Positions 24,076-32,468 of a DNA stretch of 64,000 bases are shown in pieces (position 1 is the first letter of the stretch; the number at the start of each line of letters is the position of its first letter). The position numbers and the translations under genes were made by a program. The DNA comes from Flammeovirgaceae bacterium UBA6059 (GTDB lineage Bacteria > Bacteroidota > Bacteroidia > Cytophagales > Cyclobacteriaceae). The notes under the pieces are model-generated. The model saw only the letters and a program-made list of their open reading frames with translations. It was not told the DNA's origin and made no database searches. The stretch is from positions 186,001 to 250,000 of the forward strand of contig DIYH01000004.1 of the NCBI GenBank assembly GCA_002435755.1. Direction: 5' to 3'.

Positions 24076-25260
24076 TTAGTTCTTCGGCAAGGCTAATGTG
24101 ATTTTAGTTCCTTTGCCAAGTCGGCTCTCAACCATTAGTGACCCATGTTGCAGCTCGGCAAACTCCTTACAGAGCTTCAGTCCTAAACCGACCCCTTTCT
24201 CGTCACGCGTACCGATACTCGTCTCAGGAAAACTACCATTATTGAGCAAATCAATCACCGCCTCATCCATCCCAACACCTGAGTCGGACACTACCAAATA
24301 GCCGTCATCTCCGTTAGGTTGATAAGCAAGGTGTATCTTACCACCTTCATGAGTAAACTTTATTGCATTACTTACAAGGTTTCGGAGTATGAGCTTTGTG
24401 AGATTTTCGTCACCCGTGAGAGCAAGAGAAGAATCTGGTGATTCAATTTGGAAATCGATTTTCTTTTGATCGGAGATGTATTGAAACACATCCTTCAATT
24501 CCTGCATTATCTTATCAATGGCTATAGGCTCCATTTTCACTGTAAACGCCCCTGTTTGAGATAGTGACCAAGCCAAAAGGTTATCCATGAGACCGACTAC
24601 ATTATGGACGTACTTCTTAGCCTTCATGCTGAAATCGATCAGCTTATCAGAATCCATTTGATCTTTGAAGTTGATCAACAAGTCTAGCAGCACATTGAGA
24701 GAAGCCATTGGCATCTTCAGATCATGGGATAGAATTGAGAAAAGCTTATCCTTCACCTGATTGAGTTCAATCAACTCCTGGTTTTTAATGATCAGTTCAG
24801 CTGTACGCTCTTGTACCTTATTCTCAAGACTGATGTTAGCCTGCTCCAGAGATTGGATCAGGGCTTTTTTGTCTTCTGTGAGCTGATACTTGGCCAATGC
24901 ATTATCTATTGTGATCTTGAGTTGTCGGTTGTCCCATGGCTTAAGAATGTATTGGTAAATACCACAGCGATTGATTGCTCTCATTATAAAATCAATATCA
25001 CTATGTGCGGTAAGGACCATACGCATCATATCCGGATGCGTTTCGACTACTTTTTCTAGAAGTTCAACACCTGTCATCCCAGGCATTTTTTGATCCGTAA
25101 TGATCAAGTGGATCTCTTCCTTTTCCAGAATTTTTAAGCCTTCATGCCCGGAGATAGCTGTAAAAACCTCATAGTAGCGAAAAAATGCATTTCTGAATAC
25201 GACAAGGTTGTTTCGCTCATCGTCTACATATAGTATCCTGTATTTCGGTTCCTGCGCCAT
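24076..25260 (-). CDS. Response regulator-histidine kinase hybrid (REC then HisKA-HATPase)
   Basis: This soluble protein has an N-terminal receiver domain (phospho-acceptor D56 in HLIITDQKMPGMTG, conserved Lys in YILKPWD), a coiled-coil linker (about 130-170), and a kinase core with H179 in LFSILSHDLKMPMASLN. The ATPase has N box LILRNLVSNAIKFT and G boxes SDSGVGMDE and GVGLGLKLC. The start MAQEPKYRILYVDDE at 25260 places the first beta strand normally; an in-frame ATG at 25296 would add 12 residues with no obvious role. It is cotranscribed with the TPR-GAF kinase one base downstream. The receiver probably takes phosphate from a separate kinase, perhaps its neighbour. No DNA-binding output domain is present. 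Confidence 0.92.
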   Translation of the reverse strand: MAQEPKYRILYVDDERNNLVVFRNAFFRYYEVFTAISGHEGLKILEKEEIHLIITDQKMPGMTGVELLEKVVETHPDMMRMVLTAHSDIDFIMRAINRCGIYQYILKPWDNRQLKITIDNALAKYQLTEDKKALIQSLEQANISLENKVQERTAELIIKNQELIELNQVKDKLFSILSHDLKMPMASLNVLLDLLINFKDQMDSDKLIDFSMKAKKYVHNVVGLMDNLLAWSLSQTGAFTVKMEPIAIDKIMQELKDVFQYISDQKKIDFQIESPDSSLALTGDENLTKLILRNLVSNAIKFTHEGGKIHLAYQPNGDDGYLVVSDSGVGMDEAVIDLLNNGSFPETSIGTRDEKGVGLGLKLCKEFAELQHGSLMVESRLGKGTKITLALPKN

Positions 25261-25474
25261 CTTTCCCAATAATGAAGTTATCGAAAGCTGGAGCATAAGA
25301 GTTATGTTAAACCACCCTATTTACAAATTCAGCTCAAAAAATCCCCCATTATGCGGTATTCTCAATGAGTATTCTCCCACTGAACAATTGAAAGCACAAA
25401 AACAGGTATCGGCACCTGTAGAAATAATTAAGATGGTTTCTGGTGGGCTTAGAGCCGTAGAGGTTTTCATCAAC

Positions 25475-25500
25475 AAAAAACCCCGGTTGAACCGGGGTTT
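25475..25500 (-). terminator. Rho-independent terminator after the exported 259-residue protein gene
   Basis: AAACCCCGG and CCGGGGTTT (loop TTGAA on the plus strand) form a 9-bp stem. Read on the minus strand it is followed by TTTTTTG. It lies 6 bp after the stop of the gene at 25507-26286. Its plus-strand side lacks a U-tract. Confidence 0.85.
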
Positions 25501-25506
25501 ACTTGT

Positions 25507-26286
25507 TTAGTTATTTTTCAATTTATTGTAGTACATAAAGGACTCCATCAGATCACCTTCATCCTTAAACGAGATCCGATTGGCTTTGAAAAAACTGGCC
25601 ATTTCATCTTCTTTATCAGCAAAAGCTAACAATAGTCCTTTTTTATTTCTGTTTAGGGGCTCAACCACTCGACCATTAGCATAAAAATACTGGTTTTCTT
25701 TGCGTATCTCGTAATCCCTACTGCCAATATCAATACCTTCATAATAATGTGGCTCTTTGATCCTTACATCAGTCTTTATGAAGAGTGGTACTTCTCCGTC
25801 CACCAGTACTTCGAAGAATCCGGTTATCTCATCAGTCTCACAACGATAGTTTCTTGCACTTAAAAAGTAAGTAGGTTTACCATTATCCTTTCTCCAAACA
25901 AAGCTTTTAACTCTGTAGCCTTCAATGACTTTCACGCCTTCCTCCGTCTCAATTTCCAACATATCATTATAGATATCATATTTGAGTGGATAGCCTTCTA
26001 TTGTCATGTTATCCTGGAACAGTAACACATTGCCTTCTTTCCAGTCAGTATGCATGTAGTAATCACCAATCACCTCTGGTGGGGGTGGCGCCAAGCCACG
26101 CATTAAGTCGCCGGTTACGATATTACCAGCCAGTGCCCAATCCCTCATAGTGTGAAATGCTCTCACCTCATCAGGCACTTCTCCCTGAGTATTTAAATCA
26201 ACTTTAGGAGCCTTCTGTGCCATAGCTGCAAAGGGTATGATCAACATGATCAACAGCCCTTTCTTTCTTGAAAATAATTGTAACAT
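25507..26286 (-). CDS. Exported hypothetical protein (259 residues)
   Basis: No family is recognised with certainty. The start at 26286 gives MLQLFSRKKGLLIMLIIPFAAMAQKAP, a signal peptide cleaved after MAQ. The longer frame from 26439 overlaps the divergent hemH region and would bury the signal. The mature protein is beta-rich with many aromatic and charged residues (YYMHTDWKEGNVLLFQDNMTI, YPLKYDIYNDMLEIET, YRCETDEITGFFEVLVDG). It resembles periplasmic or outer-membrane-associated proteins that Bacteroidota carry in numbers. A strong terminator follows. It is divergent from ferrochelatase with about 158 bp between starts, and no exact promoter element was found there. Confidence 0.75.
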   Translation of the reverse strand: MLQLFSRKKGLLIMLIIPFAAMAQKAPKVDLNTQGEVPDEVRAFHTMRDWALAGNIVTGDLMRGLAPPPPEVIGDYYMHTDWKEGNVLLFQDNMTIEGYPLKYDIYNDMLEIETEEGVKVIEGYRVKSFVWRKDNGKPTYFLSARNYRCETDEITGFFEVLVDGEVPLFIKTDVRIKEPHYYEGIDIGSRDYEIRKENQYFYANGRVVEPLNRNKKGLLLAFADKEDEMASFFKANRISFKDEGDLMESFMYYNKLKNN

Positions 26287-26444
26287 ATGATTTGGTCTAT
26301 ATAATTCTAAAGTTAGTATCCTTTGATTTGACAAACAATTGATGGTTCGCCTCCCCCCTATAAGACCATTTTTTTTATTATTATGCCTTGCGATCAAAAC
26401 ATAAGCGGTGGGCTCATGTTCTAAATGGCAAACTGACAACCAAA

Positions 26445-27482
26445 ATGAGTAAAAAAGGGGTATTGCTGGTTAATTTGGGTACTCCGGATAGCACATCCGT
26501 CCCAGATGTACGCAAGTATTTGAAAGAGTTTTTGATGGACAAAAGGGTGATAGATATCCCCTCAGTCCCTCGATGGCTCTTGGTCAATTTGATCATTGGC
26601 CCCTTCAGAGCGCCTAAGTCGGCCGAAGAATATAGCAAGCTATTCACTGATAGGGGATCACCTTTGAAATACTATACTGACGACCTGACCAAGTTGGTAA
26701 GAGAGGCATTACCGTCAAATTATGTGATAGAATATGCTATGCGATATCAATCTCCTTCTATCGAGAATGGTCTCACCGAGCTAATGAAGCACAATGTTTC
26801 CGACATTCATGTAATCCCACTATTCCCGCAGTACGCCTCCGCTACAACTGGTTCAGTGATTGACAAAGTGATGGAAATAACTCAAAAATGGCAGATCATA
26901 CCATCAATCAAATTCACATCTCAGTTTCTTGAAGAAGAGCTGTTTATCGATACCATTGCTGAGAGAGGCCGTACCTCCATGGACAAGACCGATTACGATC
27001 ACTTCATTTTTAGCTATCATGGCTTACCAGAAAGACAGATCAAAAAGGGCTCTGTGGACAATTATTGTCAGCTAGGTAAGTGCTGCAACAAGCTGACCCC
27101 TAAAAATAGATACTGTTATCGCGCACAGTGCTTTGAGACCACCAGACTCATAGCAGCCAAGCTTGGTCTAAAACAGGAAGAGTATACTGTTTGTTTCCAA
27201 TCCAGACTTGGTAAGGACCCCTGGATCAAGCCTTATACAGAAGATGTGCTCAACGAGCTTGCTGAACGCGGGGTTAAGAAGGTTTTGGCCTTTTCTCCAG
27301 CTTTCGTTTCAGATTGCTTAGAAACAACTATTGAGGTAGGAGAGACCTACCAGGAAGACTTTATACATGCAGGTGGAGAACAATGGGATTTGGTTGACAG
27401 TCTCAATACTGACGCAAAATGGGTGGCCTGCTTAAAGAAACTTATACTTGAAACTGCCCAAGAGTCTGTCAGCCTTGTGTGA
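26445..27482 (+). CDS. hemH: Ferrochelatase
   Basis: Ferrochelatase inserts Fe(II) into protoporphyrin IX, the last step of protohaem synthesis. The start MSKKGVLLVNLGTPDST at 26445 is the family N-terminus; the 19 residues upstream in frame are not conserved in style. It has 345 residues. The catalytic His is H192 in FSYHGLPERQIKKG, with the metal-side glutamate in SDCLETTIEVGETYQEDF. The cysteines in CQLGKCCNKLTPKNRYCYRAQC form a cluster seen in some ferrochelatases, where it can bind a 2Fe-2S centre or be vestigial. The 3' end overlaps the convergent cysteine desulfurase gene by 14 bp. Haem supply fits the c-type cytochrome in this window. Confidence 0.95.
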   Translation: MSKKGVLLVNLGTPDSTSVPDVRKYLKEFLMDKRVIDIPSVPRWLLVNLIIGPFRAPKSAEEYSKLFTDRGSPLKYYTDDLTKLVREALPSNYVIEYAMRYQSPSIENGLTELMKHNVSDIHVIPLFPQYASATTGSVIDKVMEITQKWQIIPSIKFTSQFLEEELFIDTIAERGRTSMDKTDYDHFIFSYHGLPERQIKKGSVDNYCQLGKCCNKLTPKNRYCYRAQCFETTRLIAAKLGLKQEEYTVCFQSRLGKDPWIKPYTEDVLNELAERGVKKVLAFSPAFVSDCLETTIEVGETYQEDFIHAGGEQWDLVDSLNTDAKWVACLKKLILETAQESVSLV

Positions 27483-28602
27483 TCTGCACTAGCTTTTCTA
27501 CGGTGTAGTCTATTTCTTCCTCGGTATTGTACTTGCTGAAGCTAAAGCGAATTGCTCCCCTATTGGGATCATGCTCAAGTGCCGAGAGTACATGAGATCC
27601 AACATTTGACCCACTCGAGCAAGCACTACCCCCTGAAGCAGATATCTTTTGGATATCAAGGCTAAAGAGCAGCATCTCATTATCGCTGGCAGGGGGTAAG
27701 CTGACATTGAGTACCGTATACAAGCTTCTATCGAGATTAGCGGACTCACCGTTGAACGCTACACCTGGCACCTTTTCTATGAGTTGATCAATCATCCGTT
27801 GCTTCAATCGCTCAATATAGCGCCTATGCTCTTCGAGATGTTGATATGCCAATTCTAAAGCTTTGCAAAGACCCACAATACCATAGACATTTTCAGTACC
27901 GCCGCGCATGTTGCGCTCCTGCGAACCACCATGAATGTAAGGATCAATCTTGTGGTCATGATGGAGATACAAAAAACCAACCCCTTTTGGACCATGAAAC
28001 TTATGCCCAGCCCCAGCAAGACAGTGGGCAGGTGTTTCTTGCAAATCAATGGTATAATGTCCTACAGTCTGTACAGTATCAGAGTGTAGCACCACATTGT
28101 ACTCCTTACAAGCTAAAGCCACAGCTTTCAAATCAAGCAGGTTGCCGATCTCATTGTTGCCATGCATTAGACTCACAAGGCCACCAGGATGCTTTTGCAA
28201 CCAGGCCTCTAGCTCAGAGAAATTAATGTTCCCCTTTTCATCGAACCCAACATAGTTTAACTCAATTATCCCTCGTTTGTGCCACTGCTCCAAGGTGTGC
28301 AGTACAGCATGATGCTCCAGCTTTGAGGTCAGCACTGACTTGATACCGCCAGTGACAATCGATTGTGTTAAGGCTGTATTGTCTGCTTCTGTTCCTCCTG
28401 AGGTGAAAAAAATCTCACTCGGCGAGGTGTTGAGCATCTCCGCAATCTGCTTCCTACACTGTTCAATGGCAGATCTCACTTTGCGTCCATGGCTATGGAT
28501 CGAAGAAGGGTTACCGTACTGGTCCTTCATAAAAGGAAGCATTGCTTCCAATACCTCTTGATCCAAAGGAGTAGTTGCCGCATTGTCCAGATATACCTGC
28601 AT
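27469..28602 (-). CDS. Cysteine desulfurase (NifS/IscS class)
   Basis: This PLP enzyme releases alanine from cysteine and passes the sulfur, as a persulfide, to Fe-S cluster or thio-cofactor assembly. It has 377 residues. The N-terminus YLDNAATTPLD and the SGGTEADNTAL segment bind PLP. The Schiff-base lysine is K201 in AGAGHKFHGPKG, and the mobile-loop cysteine is C328 in SASGGSACSSGS, giving a class I (IscS/NifS-like) enzyme. The start overlaps the glmM stop in TAATG, so translation is coupled. IscU, IscA and a transcription regulator are not adjacent, so the acceptor is unknown. This could be the housekeeping IscS or a tRNA-thiolation-type paralogue. Confidence 0.93.
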   Translation of the reverse strand: MQVYLDNAATTPLDQEVLEAMLPFMKDQYGNPSSIHSHGRKVRSAIEQCRKQIAEMLNTSPSEIFFTSGGTEADNTALTQSIVTGGIKSVLTSKLEHHAVLHTLEQWHKRGIIELNYVGFDEKGNINFSELEAWLQKHPGGLVSLMHGNNEIGNLLDLKAVALACKEYNVVLHSDTVQTVGHYTIDLQETPAHCLAGAGHKFHGPKGVGFLYLHHDHKIDPYIHGGSQERNMRGGTENVYGIVGLCKALELAYQHLEEHRRYIERLKQRMIDQLIEKVPGVAFNGESANLDRSLYTVLNVSLPPASDNEMLLFSLDIQKISASGGSACSSGSNVGSHVLSALEHDPNRGAIRFSFSKYNTEEEIDYTVEKLVQITQG

Positions 28603-30002
28603 TATGACTCGTGATTAGGGATGATCTCTTTGATATCCATAATAATCTTATTAGCAAGATGATCGGCTGTAGCCAGACTATCAGACTCAGCATAGATCCT
28701 TATGATAGGTTCTGTATTTGATTTCCTAAGATGTACCCATTCTTTATCAAACTCGACACGAACTCCATCTTCAGTGTTGATCGGTTGATTCTCGTACTTG
28801 TCCCTGATTTTAATGAGTACGCCATCTACATCAATTTCCGGCGTAAGTTCGATCTTGTTTTTGGAGATATGGTAGTTGGGGTATTTAGACCTTAAAAAAG
28901 AAACACTCTTACCAAACTTGGCCAGGTGTGTCAGAAAAAGCGCAATGCCTACAAGAGCATCCCTACCATAATGCAGCTCCGGATAGATGATACCTCCATT
29001 TCCCTCTCCCCCAATTATGGCATTGGTAGCTTTCATCTTTTCGACCACTTTTACTTCTCCAACCGCAGATGCGCTATACTGTTGTTCGTACTTATGTGTA
29101 ATATCTCTAAGTGCTCCTGTAGATGAGAGATTAGATACGGTATTGCCTGGTGTTTGAGATAGTACATAGTCCGCTACCGCAACAAGGGTGTACTCCTCAC
29201 CAAAGGGTGTCCCGTCCTCCATGACCAGCGCCAGCCTATCCACATCAGGATCTACCACGATACCAAGATCAAATTGACCCGATTCTATCTCGGCCGTAAT
29301 TTGTGTTATGTTTTCCGGTAGCGGCTCGGGGTTATGTGGAAAATGACCTGTAGGTTCACAGTAGAGCTCTTTGATCTCCTCAACTCCTAGTGCCCCAAGC
29401 AAAGCAGGAACGGCTAACCCACCAACGGAATTCACTGAGTCCACAACAATCTTGAACTTGCGCGCCTTGATCGCCTCAACATCAACAAGTGGTAGGTCAA
29501 GAATCGCTTTTATATGTTGATCAAGATGACCTTCGCCTAGCTCATAGTTTCCAAGTTTATGAACATCAGCAAACTCTACATCGGATTTTTCAGCTAGCGC
29601 TAAAACTCTTGCACCATCAGCGGCTGAAATAAATTCGCCATGTCCATTAAGAAGCTTGAGTGCATTCCACTGGATGGGGTTGTGACTCGCTGTAAGTATG
29701 ATACCACCTTGTGCACCTTCACTTACCACAGCCATCTCCACCGTAGGGGTAGTGGCCAATCCAATATCAAGCACATTCACGCCTACACCTTGCAGTGAGG
29801 CAGCAACAAGCTGAGATACCATTGGGCCTGAGAGCCTTGCATCTCTTCCAATAACTACTGTTAACTCATCCGAGTTCGACTGTTCCTTGAGCCAAAGGCC
29901 GTAACCTGTGGAGAATTTGACCACATCTATTGGTGTAAGAGACGAACCGGGAGCTCCGCCGATCGTTCCTCTAATACCTGATATTGATTTGATTAATGTC
30001 AC
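28602..30002 (-). CDS. glmM: Phosphoglucosamine mutase-type alpha-D-phosphohexomutase
   Basis: GlmM converts glucosamine-6-phosphate to glucosamine-1-phosphate for UDP-GlcNAc, peptidoglycan and LPS synthesis. It has 466 residues. The phosphoserine is S106 in ILTASHNPIQWNALK. The Mg-binding loop is DPDVDRLALV, the sugar-specificity loop is GGEGNGGIIYPELHYGRDAL, and the phosphate-binding tail is RKSNTEPIIRIYAES. The opening SISGIRGTIGG is typical. Bacteroidota enzymes of this subgroup are annotated as phosphoglucosamine mutase, but phosphomannomutase activity cannot be excluded from motifs. It is first in an operon with the cysteine desulfurase (TAATG overlap) and has a TACATTTG promoter element. 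Confidence 0.92.
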   Translation of the reverse strand: MTLIKSISGIRGTIGGAPGSSLTPIDVVKFSTGYGLWLKEQSNSDELTVVIGRDARLSGPMVSQLVAASLQGVGVNVLDIGLATTPTVEMAVVSEGAQGGIILTASHNPIQWNALKLLNGHGEFISAADGARVLALAEKSDVEFADVHKLGNYELGEGHLDQHIKAILDLPLVDVEAIKARKFKIVVDSVNSVGGLAVPALLGALGVEEIKELYCEPTGHFPHNPEPLPENITQITAEIESGQFDLGIVVDPDVDRLALVMEDGTPFGEEYTLVAVADYVLSQTPGNTVSNLSSTGALRDITHKYEQQYSASAVGEVKVVEKMKATNAIIGGEGNGGIIYPELHYGRDALVGIALFLTHLAKFGKSVSFLRSKYPNYHISKNKIELTPEIDVDGVLIKIRDKYENQPINTEDGVRVEFDKEWVHLRKSNTEPIIRIYAESDSLATADHLANKIIMDIKEIIPNHES

Positions 30003-30029
30003 AACTACAACGCTTTTTCAATTGCGCTG

Positions 30030-30037
30030 CAAATGTA
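30030..30037 (-). promoter_or_regulatory. Candidate -7 promoter element for the glmM operon
   Basis: On the minus strand TACATTTG (30037-30030) matches TAnnTTTG and lies 27 bp before the ATG at 30002. No TTG at the ideal -33 spacing was seen. Confidence 0.5.
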
Positions 30038-30140
30038 GACAATAGCACTGCGAAAAAAGAGTGATGTAAAGAGACTAGACCACTAACTTATCAGTTTGAG
30101 CCAATATCCGGGTTCAAAGCCAGCTGTCAAATAATCCGCC

Positions 30141-30371
30141 TCAGTTGAACTTAGCCAACACTTTATTGACTTCAGAATCAGGATTATCACAACCCTGACC
30201 AGGCGTGATAGTTTTGCCACAATAGCCGCATGCAGCACCTTCCTTATTCAAATAAGGGTTTTGAGACGCGCAAGTACCCTTAAACTCACCATTTTTTAGA
30301 AAAATGAGTCTTACAGACATCCCAATAAAGAATATTGCTACAAGTCCGATTCCAAGAAGTACTGTCGTCAT
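30141..30371 (-). CDS. Small Cys-rich membrane protein, NqrM/DUF539-like
   Basis: This 76-residue protein has one N-terminal membrane helix (VLLGIGLVAIFFIGMSVRLIF). A short cytosolic or periplasmic Cys-rich tail follows: KGTCASQNP, ACGYCGK and GQGCDNP, four cysteines in all. The layout, a helix ending in a GMSVxxIF-like stretch followed by a KGxC motif and CxxC, resembles NqrM (DUF539), the small protein needed to mature the Na+-translocating NADH:quinone reductase. That link is inferred from layout, and no nqr genes are nearby. A TAnnTTTG element 17 bp upstream supports the start and the gene's reality. Similar Bacteroidota proteins are usually annotated only as membrane or secreted protein. 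Confidence 0.7.
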   Translation of the reverse strand: MTTVLLGIGLVAIFFIGMSVRLIFLKNGEFKGTCASQNPYLNKEGAACGYCGKTITPGQGCDNPDSEVNKVLAKFN

Positions 30372-30387
30372 AATCCCTGATTTGGTT

Positions 30388-30395
30388 CAAAGTTA
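30388..30395 (-). promoter_or_regulatory. Candidate -7 promoter element for the small Cys-rich membrane protein
   Basis: TAACTTTG on the minus strand (30395-30388) matches TAnnTTTG and ends 16 bp before the ATG at 30371, giving a leader of about 11 nt. Confidence 0.5.
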
Positions 30396-30459
30396 GCGAT
30401 TCTCTTACGTAACTTTAAATCGCCGAGCTACTACAACAAATCATTTCAGATTTTGATTC

Positions 30460-31278
30460 ATGCCGAATAGAATAATCTCCAAACCAGACCCTAATAGGGC
30501 TGAAAAACTTGAAGCTTTTGACCGACTCCTTACCATCATGGATGAGCTAAGAGAAAACTGTCCCTGGGACAAGAAGCAAACCCTCGAGAGTCTCAGGCAC
30601 CTCACGATCGAAGAGACTTATGAACTGTCGGATGCGATCATCGAAAATAACTTGTCAGAAGTGAAGAAGGAACTAGGTGATATCCTCTTACATATGGTAT
30701 TCTATGCAAGAATCGGATCAGAAAAGGGGGCCTTTGATGTGGCAGATGTCATCCATGGGATATGTGATAAGCTGGTACATCGTCACCCCCATATCTATGG
30801 GGAAGTAGATGCCAATGACGAGGAAACTGTAAAACAAAACTGGGAGAAGATCAAGCTCAAAGAAAAAGGCAATACCTCTGTACTTGGAGGAGTGCCCAAA
30901 TCACTTCCAGCGCTCGTAAAAGCCATGCGCATTCAGGAGAAGGCAAGAGGTGTTGGGTTTGACTGGGAAAAGAAATCGCAGGTATGGGAAAAGGTGGAGG
31001 AAGAGTTAGGGGAGTTTAAGCGTGAGTTCGACGTTACCAATGACAACCCAATCAACATTGAGAGAGCGCAAGGTGAATTCGGAGATCTACTTTTCTCACT
31101 CATCAATTATGCACGTTTTGCCAACATTAACCCCGAAGAAGCTCTGGAACGCACCAACAAAAAATTCATCAAGAGATTTCAATATCTTGAAAAAAAGTCC
31201 CAGGCGGATGGCAAAGATCTAGCTGAAATGTCATTGGCAGAAATGGACATGTATTGGAATGCAGCCAAAGAGCTTTAA
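30460..31278 (+). CDS. mazG: Nucleoside triphosphate pyrophosphohydrolase MazG
   Basis: MazG hydrolyses NTPs to NMPs and pyrophosphate, cleaning the nucleotide pool or lowering ppGpp precursors. It has 272 residues with two tandem MazG domains. The first carries LRENCPWDKKQTLESLRHLTIEETYELSDAI and KKELGDILLHMVFYARI, with the metal-binding ExxE...ExxD set. The second carries WEKVEEELGEFKREF and EFGDLLFSLINYARF. This is the full housekeeping form, not the single-domain phage type. No toxin-antitoxin partner is adjacent. It is followed 26 bp later by deoD on the same strand, which suggests a nucleotide-metabolism operon. Confidence 0.95.
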   Translation: MPNRIISKPDPNRAEKLEAFDRLLTIMDELRENCPWDKKQTLESLRHLTIEETYELSDAIIENNLSEVKKELGDILLHMVFYARIGSEKGAFDVADVIHGICDKLVHRHPHIYGEVDANDEETVKQNWEKIKLKEKGNTSVLGGVPKSLPALVKAMRIQEKARGVGFDWEKKSQVWEKVEEELGEFKREFDVTNDNPINIERAQGEFGDLLFSLINYARFANINPEEALERTNKKFIKRFQYLEKKSQADGKDLAEMSLAEMDMYWNAAKEL

Positions 31279-31304
31279 GGAAACCAACATTAACTATCGA
31301 AACT

Positions 31305-32006
31305 ATGAGTCTACACATCGGTGCTGATAAAGGACAGATTGCTCAAACGGTCTTACTCCCCGGAGACCCGCTCAGAGCAAAGTATATTGCTCAAAACTAT
31401 TTTGATAATGCTCACTGCTATAATGAAGTTCGTGGGATGCTCGGTTTCACAGGTACATATAAAGGGCAGGACATATCTGTTCAAGGTAGTGGTATGGGTA
31501 TGCCATCGCTTTCGATATATGTCAACGAGCTTATCGATGAGTATCAAGTTAAGACCATTGTAAGGGTAGGTACATGCGGATCCTTTCAGGAACACCTAGG
31601 TGTAGGTCAACTTGTCATTGGCATGGCAGCTAGCACTGACTCAGCAATTAATACTCACATTTTTCATGGCTATGATTTTGCACCTTGTGCTGACCCTTTA
31701 CTATTTACAAAGGCAGTGAATCTGGCCTCTGAAATGAACCTACCTTATCATGCTGGTGGTATAGTAAGTACAGACCGCTTTTATCTGGAGGACATAAGAT
31801 ATGAACCTAAATGGGTTGAATATGGATTGCTTGCAACGGATATGGAAAGTTCTGCGCTATATACACTAGCTCTTCGCAAAGGGGTAAAGGCACTAAGCAT
31901 TCTTACTGTCAGTGATAATCTGGTGACCGGAGAGTTTGCTTCTCAAGAAGAACGCGAGCGGTCATTCGGGCAAATGATCGATCTTGCTCTCGCTGTTGTC
32001 CATTAA
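31305..32006 (+). CDS. deoD: Purine-nucleoside phosphorylase, DeoD type
   Basis: This hexameric phosphorylase splits purine (deoxy)ribonucleosides with phosphate into the base and (deoxy)ribose-1-phosphate for salvage. The start MSLHIGADKGQIAQTVLLPGDPLRA at 31305 is the standard N-terminus; the 17 upstream in-frame residues overlap mazG and are not family-like. It has 233 residues. Phosphate contacts lie in PGDPLRAK and VRVGTCGS, purine and ribose contacts in TDMESSALYTLA (Met/Glu), and the catalytic Asp in TVSDNLVTGE. It lies 26 bp after mazG. The final bases overlap the convergent response-regulator gene by 4 bp. Confidence 0.95.
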   Translation: MSLHIGADKGQIAQTVLLPGDPLRAKYIAQNYFDNAHCYNEVRGMLGFTGTYKGQDISVQGSGMGMPSLSIYVNELIDEYQVKTIVRVGTCGSFQEHLGVGQLVIGMAASTDSAINTHIFHGYDFAPCADPLLFTKAVNLASEMNLPYHAGGIVSTDRFYLEDIRYEPKWVEYGLLATDMESSALYTLALRKGVKALSILTVSDNLVTGEFASQEERERSFGQMIDLALAVVH

Positions 32007-32362
32007 GCCAGCACTTTCTGGAGAGCTGATTTTAAACGTTCTGTGGTGACAGGCTTACGCAAAAATAGGTCATAGCTAAGATCAAAGTTGTTCATGACAT
32101 CTTCTGTATAACCAGAAATCACGATGATCTTCGGACGATAATGGAGTGCTTCAATGAAGTAGGGGCCTTCAAGTCCTTTGATATTGACATCTAATAGAAG
32201 TACATCTGGTTTCTTCTTTTCTACCGCCAATGTACCTTGTATGGTATCATCATAATGTGCAATTACCTTCACAAGTCCGATGCGATCTAACTGCGACATA
32301 AGTAAGTCGCGCATGTCAGCTTCGTCCTCAAGTATGATGCAGGTAGGCAGTGACAAATCCAT
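32003..32362 (-). CDS. Single-domain response regulator
   Basis: This stand-alone receiver domain of 119 residues has the acidic pocket in LEDEADMRD, phospho-acceptor D58 in VLLLDVNIKG, a switch Ser in VISGYTE, and the conserved Lys in LFLRKPVTTERL. There is no output domain, so it may act in a phosphorelay or by protein contact. The start at 32362 (MDLSLPTCIILEDE) is preferred over the frame from 32383 because a TACCTTTG -7 element ends exactly 5 bp before it, implying a leaderless transcript. No kinase is adjacent on this strand; the large kinase at 34039-38379 has its own receiver partner. Confidence 0.88.
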   Translation of the reverse strand: MDLSLPTCIILEDEADMRDLLMSQLDRIGLVKVIAHYDDTIQGTLAVEKKKPDVLLLDVNIKGLEGPYFIEALHYRPKIIVISGYTEDVMNNFDLSYDLFLRKPVTTERLKSALQKVLA

Positions 32363-32367
32363 AACAG

Positions 32368-32375
32368 CAAAGGTA
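32368..32375 (-). promoter_or_regulatory. Candidate -7 element giving a leaderless response-regulator transcript
   Basis: TACCTTTG on the minus strand (32375-32368) matches TAnnTTTG and ends 5 bp before the ATG at 32362. It would also lie inside the reading frame if the longer start at 32383 were used. Confidence 0.45.
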
Positions 32376-32468
32376 AGTCCCAATATGCATATCCTACCAA
32401 TACAATGGTAACTGTCACTACCTTTTAAACGACAATTGTGCTACGCCGAGACGTGGGTATTGCTAATG

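Noticed and set aside
25208..25510. Plus-strand open frame of 100 codons spanning a gap
   Set aside because: It crosses the start of the hybrid kinase gene and a terminator hairpin, and has no protein-like pattern.
26388..26444. Longer start for ferrochelatase
   Set aside because: The 19 extra residues do not resemble the family N-terminus, and MSKKGVLLVNLGTPDST is the normal beginning.
30460..31278. mazG as part of a toxin-antitoxin module
   Set aside because: It is the two-domain housekeeping form and has no mazEF neighbours; deoD follows instead.
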